A DNA stretch of 64,000 nucleotides, taken from contig NC_060257.1 of NCBI RefSeq assembly GCF_921293095.1, positions 54,534,968 through 54,598,967 of the forward strand. The letters are read 5' to 3'. The position numbers and the translations under genes were made by a program. Shown piece by piece: positions 36,501 through 51,160 of this stretch (position 1 is its first letter; every line of letters starts with the position of its first letter). The notes beneath the pieces are model-generated. The model did not search any database and was not told the DNA's origin. It saw only the letters and a program-made list of their open reading frames with translations. This stretch comes from Ischnura elegans (Eukaryota > Arthropoda > Insecta > Odonata > Coenagrionidae).

Positions 36501-36577
36501 AAAACTCGGATGACACTGTAGTTTACGCAGCCATTGCACCAATCCATAAATGGATAAGAAAACATCTGAATATCTAA
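18538..36577 (+). CDS. Secreted serine-protease homologue (S1 pseudoenzyme), 7 coding exons, 250 aa
   Basis: Joined exons 18538-18595, 18705-18775, 24952-25040, 26877-27009, 29665-29775, 33412-33555 and 36431-36577 give a 250-residue S1 (chymotrypsin-fold) protein. All introns are GT-AG with phases 1,0,2,0,0,0. Residues 1-19 form a signal peptide. His69 (TTAHC) and Asp112 (DFDYALLQ) are kept, and three disulfide pairs are recognisable (CGAAM/AHC, HESC/MICA, RSCV/WGQHC). Catalytic Ser is Thr205 (GDTGGP), the S1 Asp189 position is Arg199, Gly226 is Val, and the IVGG activation site is replaced by HDVG. By family knowledge this should not cut trypsin substrates; a binding or regulatory role is inference. 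N33 and N168 lie in N-glycosylation sequons. The frame is uninterrupted across 18 kb, which argues against a pseudogene. The start follows an acceptor-like TTTTCTCAG at 18522-18530, so an upstream 5'UTR exon is likely. The convergent trypsin gene at 39753-47271 has the same exon plan. Confidence 0.9.
18705..18775 (+). CDS. Protease homologue exon 2 (lost activation site)
   Basis: Acceptor ACTTTTCAG, donor CAG|GTGAGT. It encodes DPAIGHPRNHDVGNNTHINA then FNYQ. Aligned to trypsin exon 2 (GRIVGGEDAAPGEFPYQ), the R-IVGG cleavage site is replaced by NHDVGN, while the exon-end FNYQ matches FPYQ. Confidence 0.85.
18841..19180. other. Intron 2 start, unassigned
   Basis: Intron sequence with no coding support. 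A GC-rich patch at about 19040-19115 (GGTCTGACCAGGTCGCCGAG) separates it from a MITE-derived block. Confidence 0.35.
19181..19670. mobile_element. Truncated MITE family A with a palindrome inserted
   Basis: The family A interior is recognisable (CAAGCTATGGTCGATC, AGGTGAATGAAACCAACATT, AGACTTTTGCGATCGTTGCT), but the GGGCGTACCC ends are missing. A palindromic insert splits it at 19354-19520, and a family B fragment abuts it at 19671. Confidence 0.65.
19354..19520. repeat. Near-perfect palindrome with 13-bp flanking repeats
   Basis: Arms at about 19379-19449 and 19452-19519 read TGATATCTGGTGATTTTTCC ... GGAAAAATCACCAGATATCA, with a loop of a few bases at CCAACGTTCCAGTTGG. The insert is bracketed by direct copies of ATTTTAGTCTCAT at 19341-19353 and 19521-19533, which look like an insertion-generated duplication. 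Confidence 0.85.
19671..19815 (-). mobile_element. Truncated MITE family B piece
   Basis: CAGTAGCGGATACAGAAAAA followed by AAGATATCTTGAGTCACCTT and TTTATCGTAATGAAAATTTA matches the reverse complement of 14690-14952 and the truncated copy at 12221. The right end is missing. Confidence 0.65.
19841..20501 (+). repeat. Dispersed 0.65-kb repeat, copy 1
   Basis: It starts AGGGTAGTTTCC and ends GGAAACCACCC (short inverted termini). It is nearly collinear with 39011-39648: shared blocks include AAAACGAAAGGCATTGATTG, GCGATGCCACTCCACNTGAC and CTCTGCTACCTGCTAGCATC. It is probably a non-autonomous DNA element; no clear target duplication. No coding frame. Confidence 0.8.
20571..21137 (+). mobile_element. 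MITE family A with a palindrome inserted
   Basis: It starts CATGGGCGTACCCAG and ends CTGGGTACGCCCATG, flanked by perfect 8-bp duplications GGACAGGT at 20563-20570 and 21138-21145 (hAT hallmark). It carries a nested palindrome at 20648-20859. Confidence 0.95.
20648..20859. repeat. Palindrome nested in a MITE, 10-bp flanking repeats
   Basis: Arms near 20690-20766 and 20780-20859 pair over about 75 bp (GAAATGAAAATACACAACCT ... AGGTTGTGTATTTTCATTTC; TTGGTACGACGCG ... CGCGTCGTACCAA). GTTGTAACTT occurs directly at both borders (20638-20647 and 20860-20869), consistent with insertion into the family A element. Confidence 0.85.
21146..21840. other. Intron sequence, nothing recognised
   Basis: AT-rich intronic DNA without a supported gene or repeat boundary. 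Confidence 0.4.
21851..22118. mobile_element. MITE-like element ending GGCGCCACTG
   Basis: The right end CGGCGCCACTG (22108-22118) is a typical CAGTGGCGCC-type terminus in reverse complement. Paired G/C-rich blocks GGGGGGGCCCAAACCGGGGA and AGGGGGCTCTGGCCCCCTCA lie near the two ends. The left boundary near AGGGATGCCAACTTAC is uncertain. Confidence 0.45.
22133..22474. mobile_element. TIR element with CCCCTGGTCTAGA ends
   Basis: The ends CCCCTGGTCTAGAACTCATT and AATGAACTCTAGACCAGGGG are inverted copies over about 20 bp. 342 bp, non-coding. The target duplication is not resolved. Confidence 0.7.
22763..23077 (+). mobile_element. MITE family A
   Basis: It starts CAAGGGCGTACCCAG and ends CTGGGTACGCCCATG, with perfect 8-bp duplications TTTACGAG at 22755-22762 and 23078-23085. 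315 bp, non-coding. Confidence 0.95.
23090..23220. mobile_element. 131-bp palindromic MITE, copy 1 (TA-flanked)
   Basis: Arms CCCAGACGGCACAG...ATACTATCTGCATACGAATT fold on each other almost perfectly around a loop with GACGGAGCGG. TA dinucleotides flank it (23088-23089, 23221-23222), as for Tc1/mariner-type insertion. It sits immediately beside the 22763 MITE. Confidence 0.9.
23291..23735. other. Intron sequence, nothing recognised
   Basis: Very AT-rich intronic DNA with no supported feature. Parts such as TTATCTTCTGACGCATTTAT and ATATAACGTTTTTACACTTA resemble 41640-41710, so it may contain a diffuse dispersed repeat. Confidence 0.4.
23737..23886. mobile_element. Small MITE with CAGCGGTGTATCCAG ends
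   Basis: It starts CAGCGGTGTATCCAGAGG and ends TATCCTGGATCCACTGCTG. The inverted termini resemble the 5377-5544 element. About 150 bp, non-coding. Confidence 0.6.
23898..24028. mobile_element. 131-bp palindromic MITE, copy 2 (TA-flanked)
   Basis: Second copy of the 23090 palindrome, same length, differing at a handful of bases (for example CCCAGATAGCACAG at the left end). TA dinucleotides flank it (23896-23897, 24029-24030). The two copies are about 0.7 kb apart in the same orientation. Confidence 0.9.
24250..24490 (+). mobile_element. Partial MITE family C
   Basis: AGAGCTCAGAGAAATTTTTG, AAGCCGTAAAACTCACCATT and TATTCCATACCCCCACACAC match the interiors of 12366-12820 and 48489-48802. The CAGTGGCGCAGCG end is lacking. 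Confidence 0.65.
24491..24940. other. Intron sequence, nothing recognised
   Basis: Two overlapping short plus-strand frames (24517-24742) have no recognisable domain and lie inside the intron; not treated as genes. Confidence 0.4.
24952..25040 (+). CDS. Protease homologue exon 3 (catalytic His)
   Basis: Acceptor TTTTTGACAG, donor AAGT|GTGAGT (phase 2). It encodes LSLYEEDIFICGAAML then SDEWAITTAHCTQ, with the His of the triad and the first disulfide pair. The preceding intron (18776-24951) is inflated to 6.2 kb by repeats. Confidence 0.92.
25041..25692. other. Intron 3, left part
   Basis: AT-rich intron without recognisable elements up to the MITE at 25693. Confidence 0.4.
25693..26070. mobile_element. 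hAT-like MITE with CAGGCCCRTGCTG ends
   Basis: It starts CAGGCCCATGCTGGG and ends TTCAGCACGGGCCTG (inverted). The flanking octamers TCCTGTAT (25685-25692) and CCCTGTAT (26071-26078) match at 7 of 8, consistent with an 8-bp target duplication. 378 bp, non-coding. Confidence 0.85.
26079..26876. other. Intron 3, right part
   Basis: No gene or bounded repeat recognised; a GC-richer patch lies at 26520-26700. The coding frame upstream of 26877 is intronic read-through, not exon. Confidence 0.4.
26877..27009 (+). CDS. Protease homologue exon 4 (catalytic Asp)
   Basis: Acceptor ACTTAG, donor ACAG|GTAAGT. It encodes RKELNLRLGISIGEGEAYPV through THPLFDDHSLDFDYALLQ. The Asp before YALLQ is the triad Asp. 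Confidence 0.9.
27077..27563. mobile_element. Fold-back element rich in CCACGTGG
   Basis: The termini CCCAGTGAGAAATGGGTGG and CCACCCATTTATCACTGGG are inverted and run into arms of repeated CACGTGG words (AATCCACGTGGAACCCACGT on the left, ACGTGGGTTCCACGTGGATT on the right), about 45 bp or more of pairing. TA dinucleotides flank both ends (27075-27076, 27564-27565). 487 bp in intron 4 of the protease homologue, 67 bp downstream of its donor. Confidence 0.88.
27566..29664. other. Rest of intron 4
   Basis: It contains a GC-rich 0.7-kb block (27590-28270) with long frames on the minus strand that match nothing I know. A stretch at 28800-29110 has repeated GATATCC, TAACATCC and ACAATGTT words suggesting a small degenerate repeat. 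No gene is supported. Confidence 0.4.
29665..29775 (+). CDS. Protease homologue exon 5
   Basis: Acceptor AATTTTCAG, donor CCAAG|GTAAGT. It encodes VKKPFIHPKNQKLNHVSLAS then RMVDSTWAYVSGWGTTK, with the conserved SGWG of the S1 fold. Confidence 0.9.
29776..30180. other. Intron 5, left part
   Basis: No recognisable gene or bounded repeat before the minisatellite. Confidence 0.35.
30326..30628 (-). mobile_element. tRNA-derived SINE
   Basis: On the minus strand the head reads TGGTGTGGTGGCTAGAGTGT (A-box-like) and, about 35 bp on, GGGTTCAAATCCCGGC (B-box-like), the split Pol III promoter of tRNA-derived SINEs. The tail, near 30326-30345, is a TACCATACC repeat. Flanking direct repeats TAGGACTACTCT (30314-30325) and TAGGACTACCCT (30629-30640) match at 11 of 12, as expected for retroposition. 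Confidence 0.88.
30722..32931. mobile_element. Tigger/pogo-like element, non-coding or decayed
   Basis: The inverted ends CAGTCGGATCCGGATTTAAC and (reverse complement of right end) CAGTAGAATCCTGATTTAAG are flanked by TA. Sub-terminal CGCATTTAACGTTTTTCCGC-like repeats occur near both ends. By family knowledge such CAGTAGAATCC-like ends and TA targets are typical of pogo/Tigger elements. In 2.2 kb I see no convincing transposase; the short frames on both strands are unassigned. Confidence 0.7.
33412..33555 (+). CDS. Protease homologue exon 6 (S1-pocket wall)
   Basis: Acceptor TTTACCTAG, donor TGTG|GTGAGT. It encodes DGEEIPAKHLRHANVTVYPH, then ESCKGQ, KRMICA and HPKRSCV. Arg in KRSCV occupies the position of the specificity-determining Asp189 of trypsin. 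Confidence 0.9.
33556..34546. other. Intron 6, left part
   Basis: Unassigned intron DNA with AT-rich TATATG-type runs at 34090-34500. No gene supported. Confidence 0.4.
34547..36282 (+). mobile_element. Tigger/pogo-like DNA transposon
   Basis: Near-perfect inverted ends CACCCATGTCTCGTATAGCG and CGCTATACGAGACATGGGTG are flanked by TA (34545-34546, 36283-36284). Sub-terminal CGAATTTGCGCTATA-type repeats lie inside both ends. 1,736 bp; it contains a broken transposase frame (35107-35790). Inserted in intron 6, ending about 150 bp before exon 7 of the protease homologue. Confidence 0.9.
35107..35790 (+). pseudogene. Decayed Tigger-type transposase
   Basis: The N-terminal frame (35107-35370) has a basic region then CFENGERQSDIARKFKL, resembling the first helix-turn-helix of CENP-B/Tigger DNA-binding domains. 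After a frame break, the frame around 35560-35767 has SDELQAVIESGSFPPQLVFS then VDETILFWKRMHSRSFIF, matching the start of the DDE catalytic domain, where VDET carries the first catalytic Asp. A stop follows at 35768, and the remaining DDE acidic residues cannot be traced. It is much shorter than an intact transposase and surely inactive. Confidence 0.78.
36431..36577 (+). CDS. Protease homologue exon 7 (GDTGGP, stop)
   Basis: Acceptor TTTTTCTCAG. It encodes GDTGGPLVHKGKLIGMVSWG, then QHCQNSDDTVVYAAIAPIHK and WIRKHLNI, then TAA. ACT (Thr) stands where active enzymes have Ser, and VVYAA replaces the usual PGVYxK. Confidence 0.93.
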   Translation, partial: GDTGGPLVHKGKLIGMVSWGQHCQNSDDTVVYAAIAPIHKWIRKHLNI

Positions 36578-39010
36578 TGAAAGATGCACACTCCTTTGTA
36601 AATTTTTATCCTTTTTTCCTGGATGTGAAGTAGATGAAATATATACGTAAATTTATGTGGGGCAAAAGCCGATATATATATAATCGGCCCGTGGCACTAA
36701 GAGGGTTAAATAAGGATACTCAATACATATTTCTCTCTCTCTGATCAACACGTTGCATACAGCATTGTTTAAATCCCTCATGCACCTCCTTTCTGGCAGG
36801 TATTTAAACTGGAACACTTTAACGTGCACTCCTCTTTTTTGTTTCATAATTTTTAAAATCATTTTTAATGGAATTTTTTTGTAGTTGCACAGGTATGATG
36901 TTAGCAATCCATTTATATGTGATGCAAATTGGAGAAAGTAGCAACTATGATGACAACTTTTTAAACAAAAAAATATGTGTGGCATCCTAAAAGTGTAAAA
37001 CTTACGAAAAAATTACATTATTAACGATTGTTGTCCATTTCATGGGAAAAAACATAGATAATTAAATGAAATTGTCAAAATAAAAGGAGTCAACAGTAAA
37101 AACGAGAATTCTTGCCATCCGTCCTGGTTCCGGTAAAATGCATTAATGATGGGATTTTATTGATCTGTATGTAACATGACACTGTCCATTTTTTTTTTTC
37201 AACTTGTACTAAAATTTGTGAGACTGATTATTTATTTTTTCATAATATTTATTTTCACTGTGAACAAATTTTTATGAACTTAAATGGTTGACAATACAAA
37301 TTTTCGTGATACATTTTGTATTTTGTGGTTTTTGCTCAACTTTCCATTGCTTGTTGGCATAATTGGAATTTTTGTACAATTGAATTCCTTTTTCAGACTT
37401 TACTACCATATGCAAACCCTGAAAACAGAAACAGAAACTCTTTCAGTGACATATAAGTCCATAAAGCTATTTCTTCATTAAATTTATGAAAACAAACTAT
37501 GTAGTTATATTGACGCATAGGCTGCCATCACTTTGCGAAAATTGCAAAAGAATTAACATATGAATGACTTAATTTTGAATGTAAAGTGATGCATGTACCT
37601 AACAATATGTTATTGAACCTCATGTTCCCTGTTCATAAACCCTAAAAGTGCCAACATTCACCTTTCCTTGGCATGTCAATTTTCCTTGATTATAAAATTA
37701 TTTAACTGATATGATTTTTTAAATAGTTTATTTAATATGTACTAAAGAAGAGAATTTTTCTGCACTCAGATAAATTGTCAGTATATAATGAGGAATGTTA
37801 ATGGTTTTGACATTTTTATAAACGTCTGCATTTCTGTGTGAAATAGCCTTGCAATTTCCTGCTTAAATTAGGCTACTGTGAATGGCTCAGAGGGTTTAGT
37901 TTTGTCTGACACAATATTTTTTGTGGAGAAGAATCATATTTATGAAGAAATCTCTGGGAAACTAAAGCCTCTGTAACCCACCAGAACGGATGTAATTGAT
38001 CCTCATCCCCCTTGTAACTTAATCCTAAACTGCCTTGGAACTGTTTGTGTCAGCCAATACCTATGTTCTCAAGATCCTTCACCCCTTCCTACTCCAACAC
38101 CTTCTCTATCATTTGAGCCATCACCATTTTGATTGTTACGTAATAGAAATGTTTTTGCTCATAACATTGAGTCCAATAGAGGTATCCTATGTGTTGCTTC
38201 ATACCATGATTTTGATTCATGGTGCAGTTCATGTTGGTCCCAAATTTATTGCAAAAAGGATAGTTTATTTGGGCTTTTATTTATTGGATTTCAATTCTCA
38301 TGAAAAATAATACTGGTTTATATTTGGTGGATACTGGAGTTGATATGTATATAAAACATGTTTGGTCAGTATTTTCATGTAAATAATGATGGAAAATCTA
38401 ATTATAATCTGGTATGTAAAGTGCTTTCATGGCTTCATAGCTTTGCAAGGAGCCTTTCAAACATAATAAAGCTTGAATTACATAAAATAATTACTGCCAT
38501 GCTCTTACATCTATTTCACCTCTTTTTTGAATGCATACATTTTATCTAATAGTAAATAATTCTCCATAGTCCATTAGAAAGCCTCTAACAAATAGTCCTT
38601 CGGAAATGAAACAGAAAGCAGTAGGAGAGCAACATTATTTGAAATAATTCTAATTTTTTGGGAAAGAAATAGGAAAGGAATCGGATGGCAAAATAGACAC
38701 ATTTACTCCTCAAAATACATAATTCTAGGTCCAATGGAAAGGGATCAGAAAGCAATTGAGTAGGGACTAGCCACAACACAAGCCAACTGGAAAGCATCGG
38801 AAGCCAATTGAAAAGCAAATTTGCTTTCCCTATCCTGCCCTTGATCCTGTGAAAAGAAACGGCAGGCAAAAATTTTCACCTGGGTAAGGAAACATTAGGT
38901 GGGTAGTCGCTACAAGGGAAAATTTTCAGGAAGATGAAGTAAAGCCAGCTCTCATGGCTTTAATTGCTACATACTCTGCCTTCATTCCATTAATCTAAAG
39001 TATAGACAAT
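36578..39010. other. Intergenic region between the two convergent genes
   Basis: AT-rich, with only short chance frames. An AATAAA word near 37078 could be a polyadenylation signal for the plus-strand gene, but it is 0.5 kb past the stop and uncertain. A block at 38640-38830 repeats GAAAGCAATTG/GGAAAGCATCGG-like words. Confidence 0.45.
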
Positions 39011-39648
39011 AAGATAGTTTCCTTTATCAACAAAAACGAAAGGCATTGATTGCGATTCGTAACCCACCATTAGTGTATTCATAATAAACAAATTATTTCG
39101 TTTTAGAAATCCCAGTTTAAACGAATGTTAATGGTCAATTTTAACCTCATCTGAAAAAGGCGCCCATGCGATGCCACTCCACCTGACGTCACACGGACCC
39201 CAGATGCTATACGAGTAGTCAGGAGATTTACATCATCTTTGATTACCAATGCATGCATGAGGCACAGAACTCAGAGAAACATCTCTACATAATCACTTAT
39301 TAAAATTGCCTATGGTTGGAAAGTTTCCTTCGTTTGATAGAGTATTAATAATCCTTATTTAAGCCAAGTGCTACCAGCTAGCAGGGTACTCTGCTACCTG
39401 CTAGCATCCTGCGTCGTATCAGGTATCGCCCAAGGTCACCTCACTTGCGGCAGCGGGATCCAGAACGACGTCACACGCAGTTTCCCCAGCATTTATGTTT
39501 AGCCGTCGTATTTTTGGGTGCTTGAAAATTTTCACTTTTCATTTAATCGCGAAAAATAGATATCATTTAAAAATCAAATAGCATGAAATACGTACTCCAG
39601 GAGTAATAATCTTTCGATTTAGGCAATTAAAAAAATAGGAAACCACCC
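39011..39648 (+). repeat. Dispersed 0.65-kb repeat, copy 2
   Basis: Collinear with 19841-20501 in the same orientation, with small indels (a piece missing after AACCTCATCTGAAAAAGGC). It ends GGAAACCACCC about 12 bp from the trypsin poly(A) signal, so this insertion abuts the 3' end of that gene. Confidence 0.8.
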
Positions 39649-39659
39649 TATTTGAATGA

Positions 39660-39665
39660 TTTATT
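39660..39665 (-). terminator. Poly(A) signal AATAAA for the trypsin gene
   Basis: TTTATT on the plus strand is AATAAA on the minus strand, 88 bp beyond the TGA stop at 39753. It is the first such signal in the 3' flank, giving a short 3'UTR. Based on position and motif only. Confidence 0.6.
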
Positions 39666-39752
39666 GAGAACAAAAGTTTTCAGAACATGCAAATTTACAA
39701 AACATAGCTAATGGTCATACATGTATATAGGCTAATCAGCCAATACTCTCCA

Positions 39753-47271
<7,519 letters not shown>

Positions 47272-47334
47272 CCTCACAGATCCTAAGCGATGGCAGGGTG
47301 CGTTCCGTAATTCACTGGCAGTATATCTACCCCT

Positions 47335-47525
47335 ATGAAAAAATTGTATTAAACCGTATAAAAATTTTATACAACTTATACAGGTTGGATACAACTTGTA
47401 TACAAAGTATAAAAATGGTATAAACTGTATTAAGTCACATGCTGTATGCAGCATATACAATTTGTATACAATGTATATAATTTGTATGCAATGTTTACAA
47501 TTTGTGTATAGCGTGTACAATTTGT
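47335..47525. repeat. TATACAATTTGTATA-type minisatellite
   Basis: About 190 bp of degenerate 15-20-bp units such as ACAACTTATACAGG and ACAATTTGTATACAATG. It lies just upstream (minus strand) of the acceptor for trypsin exon 1. Confidence 0.75.
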
Positions 47526-48229
47526 ATAACAGTAATTCATAGAAGGTGCCAGAAACTTAAGTCCGAAAATCAGCTGGGTTAGGGACCAAAACAATGTTCC
47601 ACATTCAAGAGTTCAATTGCTTCTAAAGATCATGAATCGCGTTTTAAACAAGATTCTTGGAGAACAAGAAAGTTGCATCGCATTGATGATAGAAATCAAA
47701 AAAGTTTATGCATACATTTTTGTAACACATGATACACATACATGCGTGTAATACGTAATTATAATTATAGTTTCTTGTGTTGAAGTTTTCAGGGATTACT
47801 TCTTATCTACAACTGGAGTTAACGATACATTATTCAAGACACCATCGGTAAATCACACGAAATTAGCAAACCAAATATTTCATATAGGTATACAGAAATT
47901 CATTCGCGCACAACACTGGCCATTTGAATATATTCTGAATTATGTCCATTATATTTCATTTACTTGCGTACTATACTACGTATAGGGTACTATTTGTATT
48001 GTATGCGTTTTACGAGCCTTGGCGTGCAAATGAGTGGTAGCAGATGGCCAAATAATGCTCGTAACTCATTCAAACAGCCTGTTACCGGAGGCCCCCCGCT
48101 GGGAGGGTCCAAGAGATGGGCCAGCGATGGTGAACGCATCGAGGAAAGGGTTCGGGATTAAGGACCCTAAGGAGGGTGTGCCACGCCCAGCTCGGGACTA
48201 CCTGGTCCATGGCCCCACCAAACGCACCA
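47526..48229. other. Probable 5'UTR intron of trypsin, unassigned
   Basis: No gene. A GC-rich patch at 48070-48200 has two overlapping short frames without recognisable domains. Confidence 0.35.
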
Positions 48230-48440
48230 TAACCTAAACTTTCTTTCTCACTTCATTGGTAACCTTCGCGAAGTTATGTCTCAAACATCTTTTTCCAGGG
48301 TAAAATTCAATCACCACGGTTACGGTCTTCAAGCAGCTGAGCTGAAAATAAAATTATGTGAGTGTAAAATAGTCATTTCTCTGCACTTATTTTAGTATTT
48401 AATTTATTATAGGCAATGGAAATCCAACAATTGCCGTACA
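48230..48440 (+). repeat. Dispersed repeat, uninterrupted copy
   Basis: It matches 22600-22760 plus 23222-23260 in order (CCTTCGCGAAGTTATGTCTC, CAATCACCACGGTTACG, ATAGTCATTTCTCTGCACTT), giving the pre-insertion arrangement of the locus at 22560. Confidence 0.7.
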
Positions 48441-48488
48441 AAAGGATATATTTCAAGGATATCCCCACTCCATATCCAAAATATTAAT

Positions 48489-48802
48489 AGTGGCGCAGCG
48501 AGGGGGGGGGGAGCTCTGGGGGGAAAGCTATTGGAATAAACCCTCCCGCCTAGAGCTCAGAGAAATATTTAAGTTTAATCTATTTTACCTAATTGGATTA
48601 ATATTAGTTATAGGCAAGAGTAAGGATAAATATCCCTCAGAAATCTATCAAACTCACCATTTTGAACCATTTACGTTAAACATTTTCTGGGGAAGGGCCC
48701 CCGCACCTCTCGCTTACCCTGGCGGGTATGCCATACCCCCCAGTCCCCCCAGGATTAGTTTCGCCGAAACCCCCAAGACTTAATTCCTGTCTGCGCCCCT
48801 AG
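48489..48802 (+). mobile_element. MITE family C
   Basis: GTGGCGCAGCGAGGGGGG at the left and TAATTCCTGTCTGCGCCCCT at the right. The interior is shared with 12366-12820 without the nested insertion. Confidence 0.78.
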
Positions 48803-50379
48803 TGCGAAAGTTCTATTGTATGGATGGTCTATTTCTCCGAGTTTCATGATCTTCGTCTAAAGCAGTGTAGCACGTAGGGTCTCGAGGGTGGATCATCCAT
48901 GCTCCGCACATTTGACCTGCCTCGGTAGGTCAGGACGCCCGTTTTCCGCAAAGCGCCCAAAGCGGCCTTCATCGAAATTGTCTAAATTCTGCACATTACC
49001 ACTAACCTAACTGTCCTGACCGCGAGCGCCCGAACTTCGCAATTTACTGCTATGCCAGCGGCAAAAGATCGTCTCTCGTAGTTTAATTAGGAATATAGAC
49101 ATGTACTATGGGGCAAAAAAGTATCCCAACAAAGTTTGTGCCGCCGCTATCGCTCCGCGGAATAGTGGGTTTCCTTTTCCAAGTGAAGTGTGAATTCATT
49201 GGAGTGTAAGACCCCCGATGCTCTAAGGGGTGTCGCCGATCAATTGGCAGGGATTTTTGAAAGGAAACTCATAGACTACGGAGAGATGATTTTATTATTG
49301 TCCTCGGTTACATACTCCGCCGTCACGCGTCCGACTACCGACGAACGCCTCTCAACAGCGCCCCTCCGCTGACCTCTCCTCCTCCCCTCATTCTCCATCC
49401 TCAGCCATCATCTTATTCCTTCTCCAAGCTCTGCAGTTTCCCACGGGAGGATGGAAGACGAGCGTAAAGAGACTTGGCTATTCGCAGTGACAGAAACGCA
49501 TGACTCGGGAAAAATATGGAGTGTGTAGGTGATGGGTTGGGGGCGTGAAAAGGGTGGGACCGGAAGTTGAGTTTGCTGTTTCTGTCTCTTACAGGAGTAT
49601 ATTTTTCGTCCTTTTTTCCTCCATTATTTTTGTTCACATTAATTTAGATATCTATTTGATCCTTACATATTGTCACCAGTAAGCGAAATGCCATGCATTG
49701 TTTTGATTTAAAAATATTGGTTTTCAAATAAATTGGAAAGAAAGTGAGGTGACAAACTGCAGAAAAAAAATGTTTTTTTTTTCCACTGGCTAGGGAAAAA
49801 TAAAATGTTAGTTTTGTTTTACGATTTATGGAATTTTCCCAGAAAAATTGTGTTACGTCAATTAAATTTTTAGCAATCATGTGCATATGATTGAGAAAAT
49901 TTACATTCGCAATTGACGCACTTAAACCTTTTAAGTGATAATTGTTTAGGTATCAGTGGTCACCATAGATTTAGTTCTGGGACGTTGTTGAGTGAACTTA
50001 AACGTATTTTTCGCCGTGTAGCATATTGAGCCCTGAAGGTCTTTTTTTTAGAGTAGATTGTAGGGAAGGGTGTAGATATAATGGTGGGTTGATAAATAAA
50101 AGGGTAAATTCAGATGTTCTCACAGGTGAAAGTTCTTCAAGAAATGAGAATAGAGTGAAAGAAAGAAAAATCACCCTGCCATAATCAGCATTACCAATTA
50201 AAAATAATACAAGTTATAACTTTAAGCATGAGAAACATCAGTTCAATCATAATATCAAAGGCAGTCAAGGTTAAGGTGTTGTGAGACAATAAAATCTGCA
50301 GAACCATGAAGTAGGGATATAGAGCCTAAAAATAGTCTAATCGACAAGAGCGAATCAAAAACAGTCCCGAATCGCAATA
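48803..50379. other. No gene seen; one short shared motif
   Basis: Unassigned. GGGCAAAAAAGTATCCCAAC next to AAGTTTGTGCCGCCGC (49111-49148) recurs in reverse complement at about 55998-56042, possibly a mariner-type end. The rest is AT-rich. Confidence 0.4.
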
Positions 50380-51160
50380 ATACTAGTTTCAAAGTAATAA
50401 CCCTGGCATTAATTAATGTCCGTAGTTTAAGGAAAGAAATTCCCGAATTCAACCATTGAATTCATAGGACGAATTAAAATGTTATAATGGGAACAAATAG
50501 CTGACTAACAGATGAAGATTTAGATGGTAAAATCTTCCCAAAATCGTTCATTGTTCATCGATAAGATAGAATTAATCGAACTGGAGGCGGAGTATTTATA
50601 GCTATAAATAATTCAATCGTCAGATTAGCGGAAACCATAACTGAAACCAGCATTTAATCTGTGTGGTGTTCAATTAAATATCTTAAATCTAAAAATATAT
50701 TATTAGCTAGTACTAAAGAGCACCAAACAGAGATTTAACATCAAAGTAAATTTTTTAAACCCAAATAAAGAGCATAGCATCCAAGTATCCTGAGAGAAAC
50801 TTGATTTTTGGTGAAGATTTCAACGCACCTTCTAAGGATTAGGAGACGTATAGCTTCATTCCTGGTGGGGGTGATTAATTGATTTGCGAGGCGTCATTTC
50901 ACATTTTTACATAAAATTCATTGTTTCAAATAGCATCCGCACCCAACAGAGGAGACAGTATTCCTGATTTAATAGCGACATGTATACCTCATCAGGAAAT
51001 AAACGCGGGAACCGCCGAAGGAATAAGTGACCACAGGGTAGTAACTGCATTGGTTTCTTTAAATTCCACTGAAGTGTTCAAGAATGAACGTAAAGTTTTC
51101 CTTTTTAAGAGCTGATTCTGATGGTTTTAAGAGTCATCTGAAAAATGCTTTCCCCGCGTT
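50380..51160 (+). pseudogene. Decayed LINE endonuclease domain
   Basis: Broken plus-strand frames give FPKSFIVHR, stop, DRINRTGGGVFIAINNSIVR (about 50534-50625). NLIFGEDFNAPSKD (about 50800-50840) matches the usual GDFN motif. RGDSIPDLIATCIPHQEINA then GISDHRVVTALVSL (50951-51067) has the terminal SDH motif of APE-type endonucleases of non-LTR retrotransposons. RADSDGFKSHLKNAFPAL follows in another frame, the usual linker toward the reverse transcriptase. Several stops; inactive. Confidence 0.75.

Noticed and set aside
36431-36577. Idea that the GDTGGP protein is an active threonine protease
   Set aside because: S1 enzymes with Ser195 changed to Thr are known to lose nearly all activity, and here the activation site and the S1 pocket are also altered.
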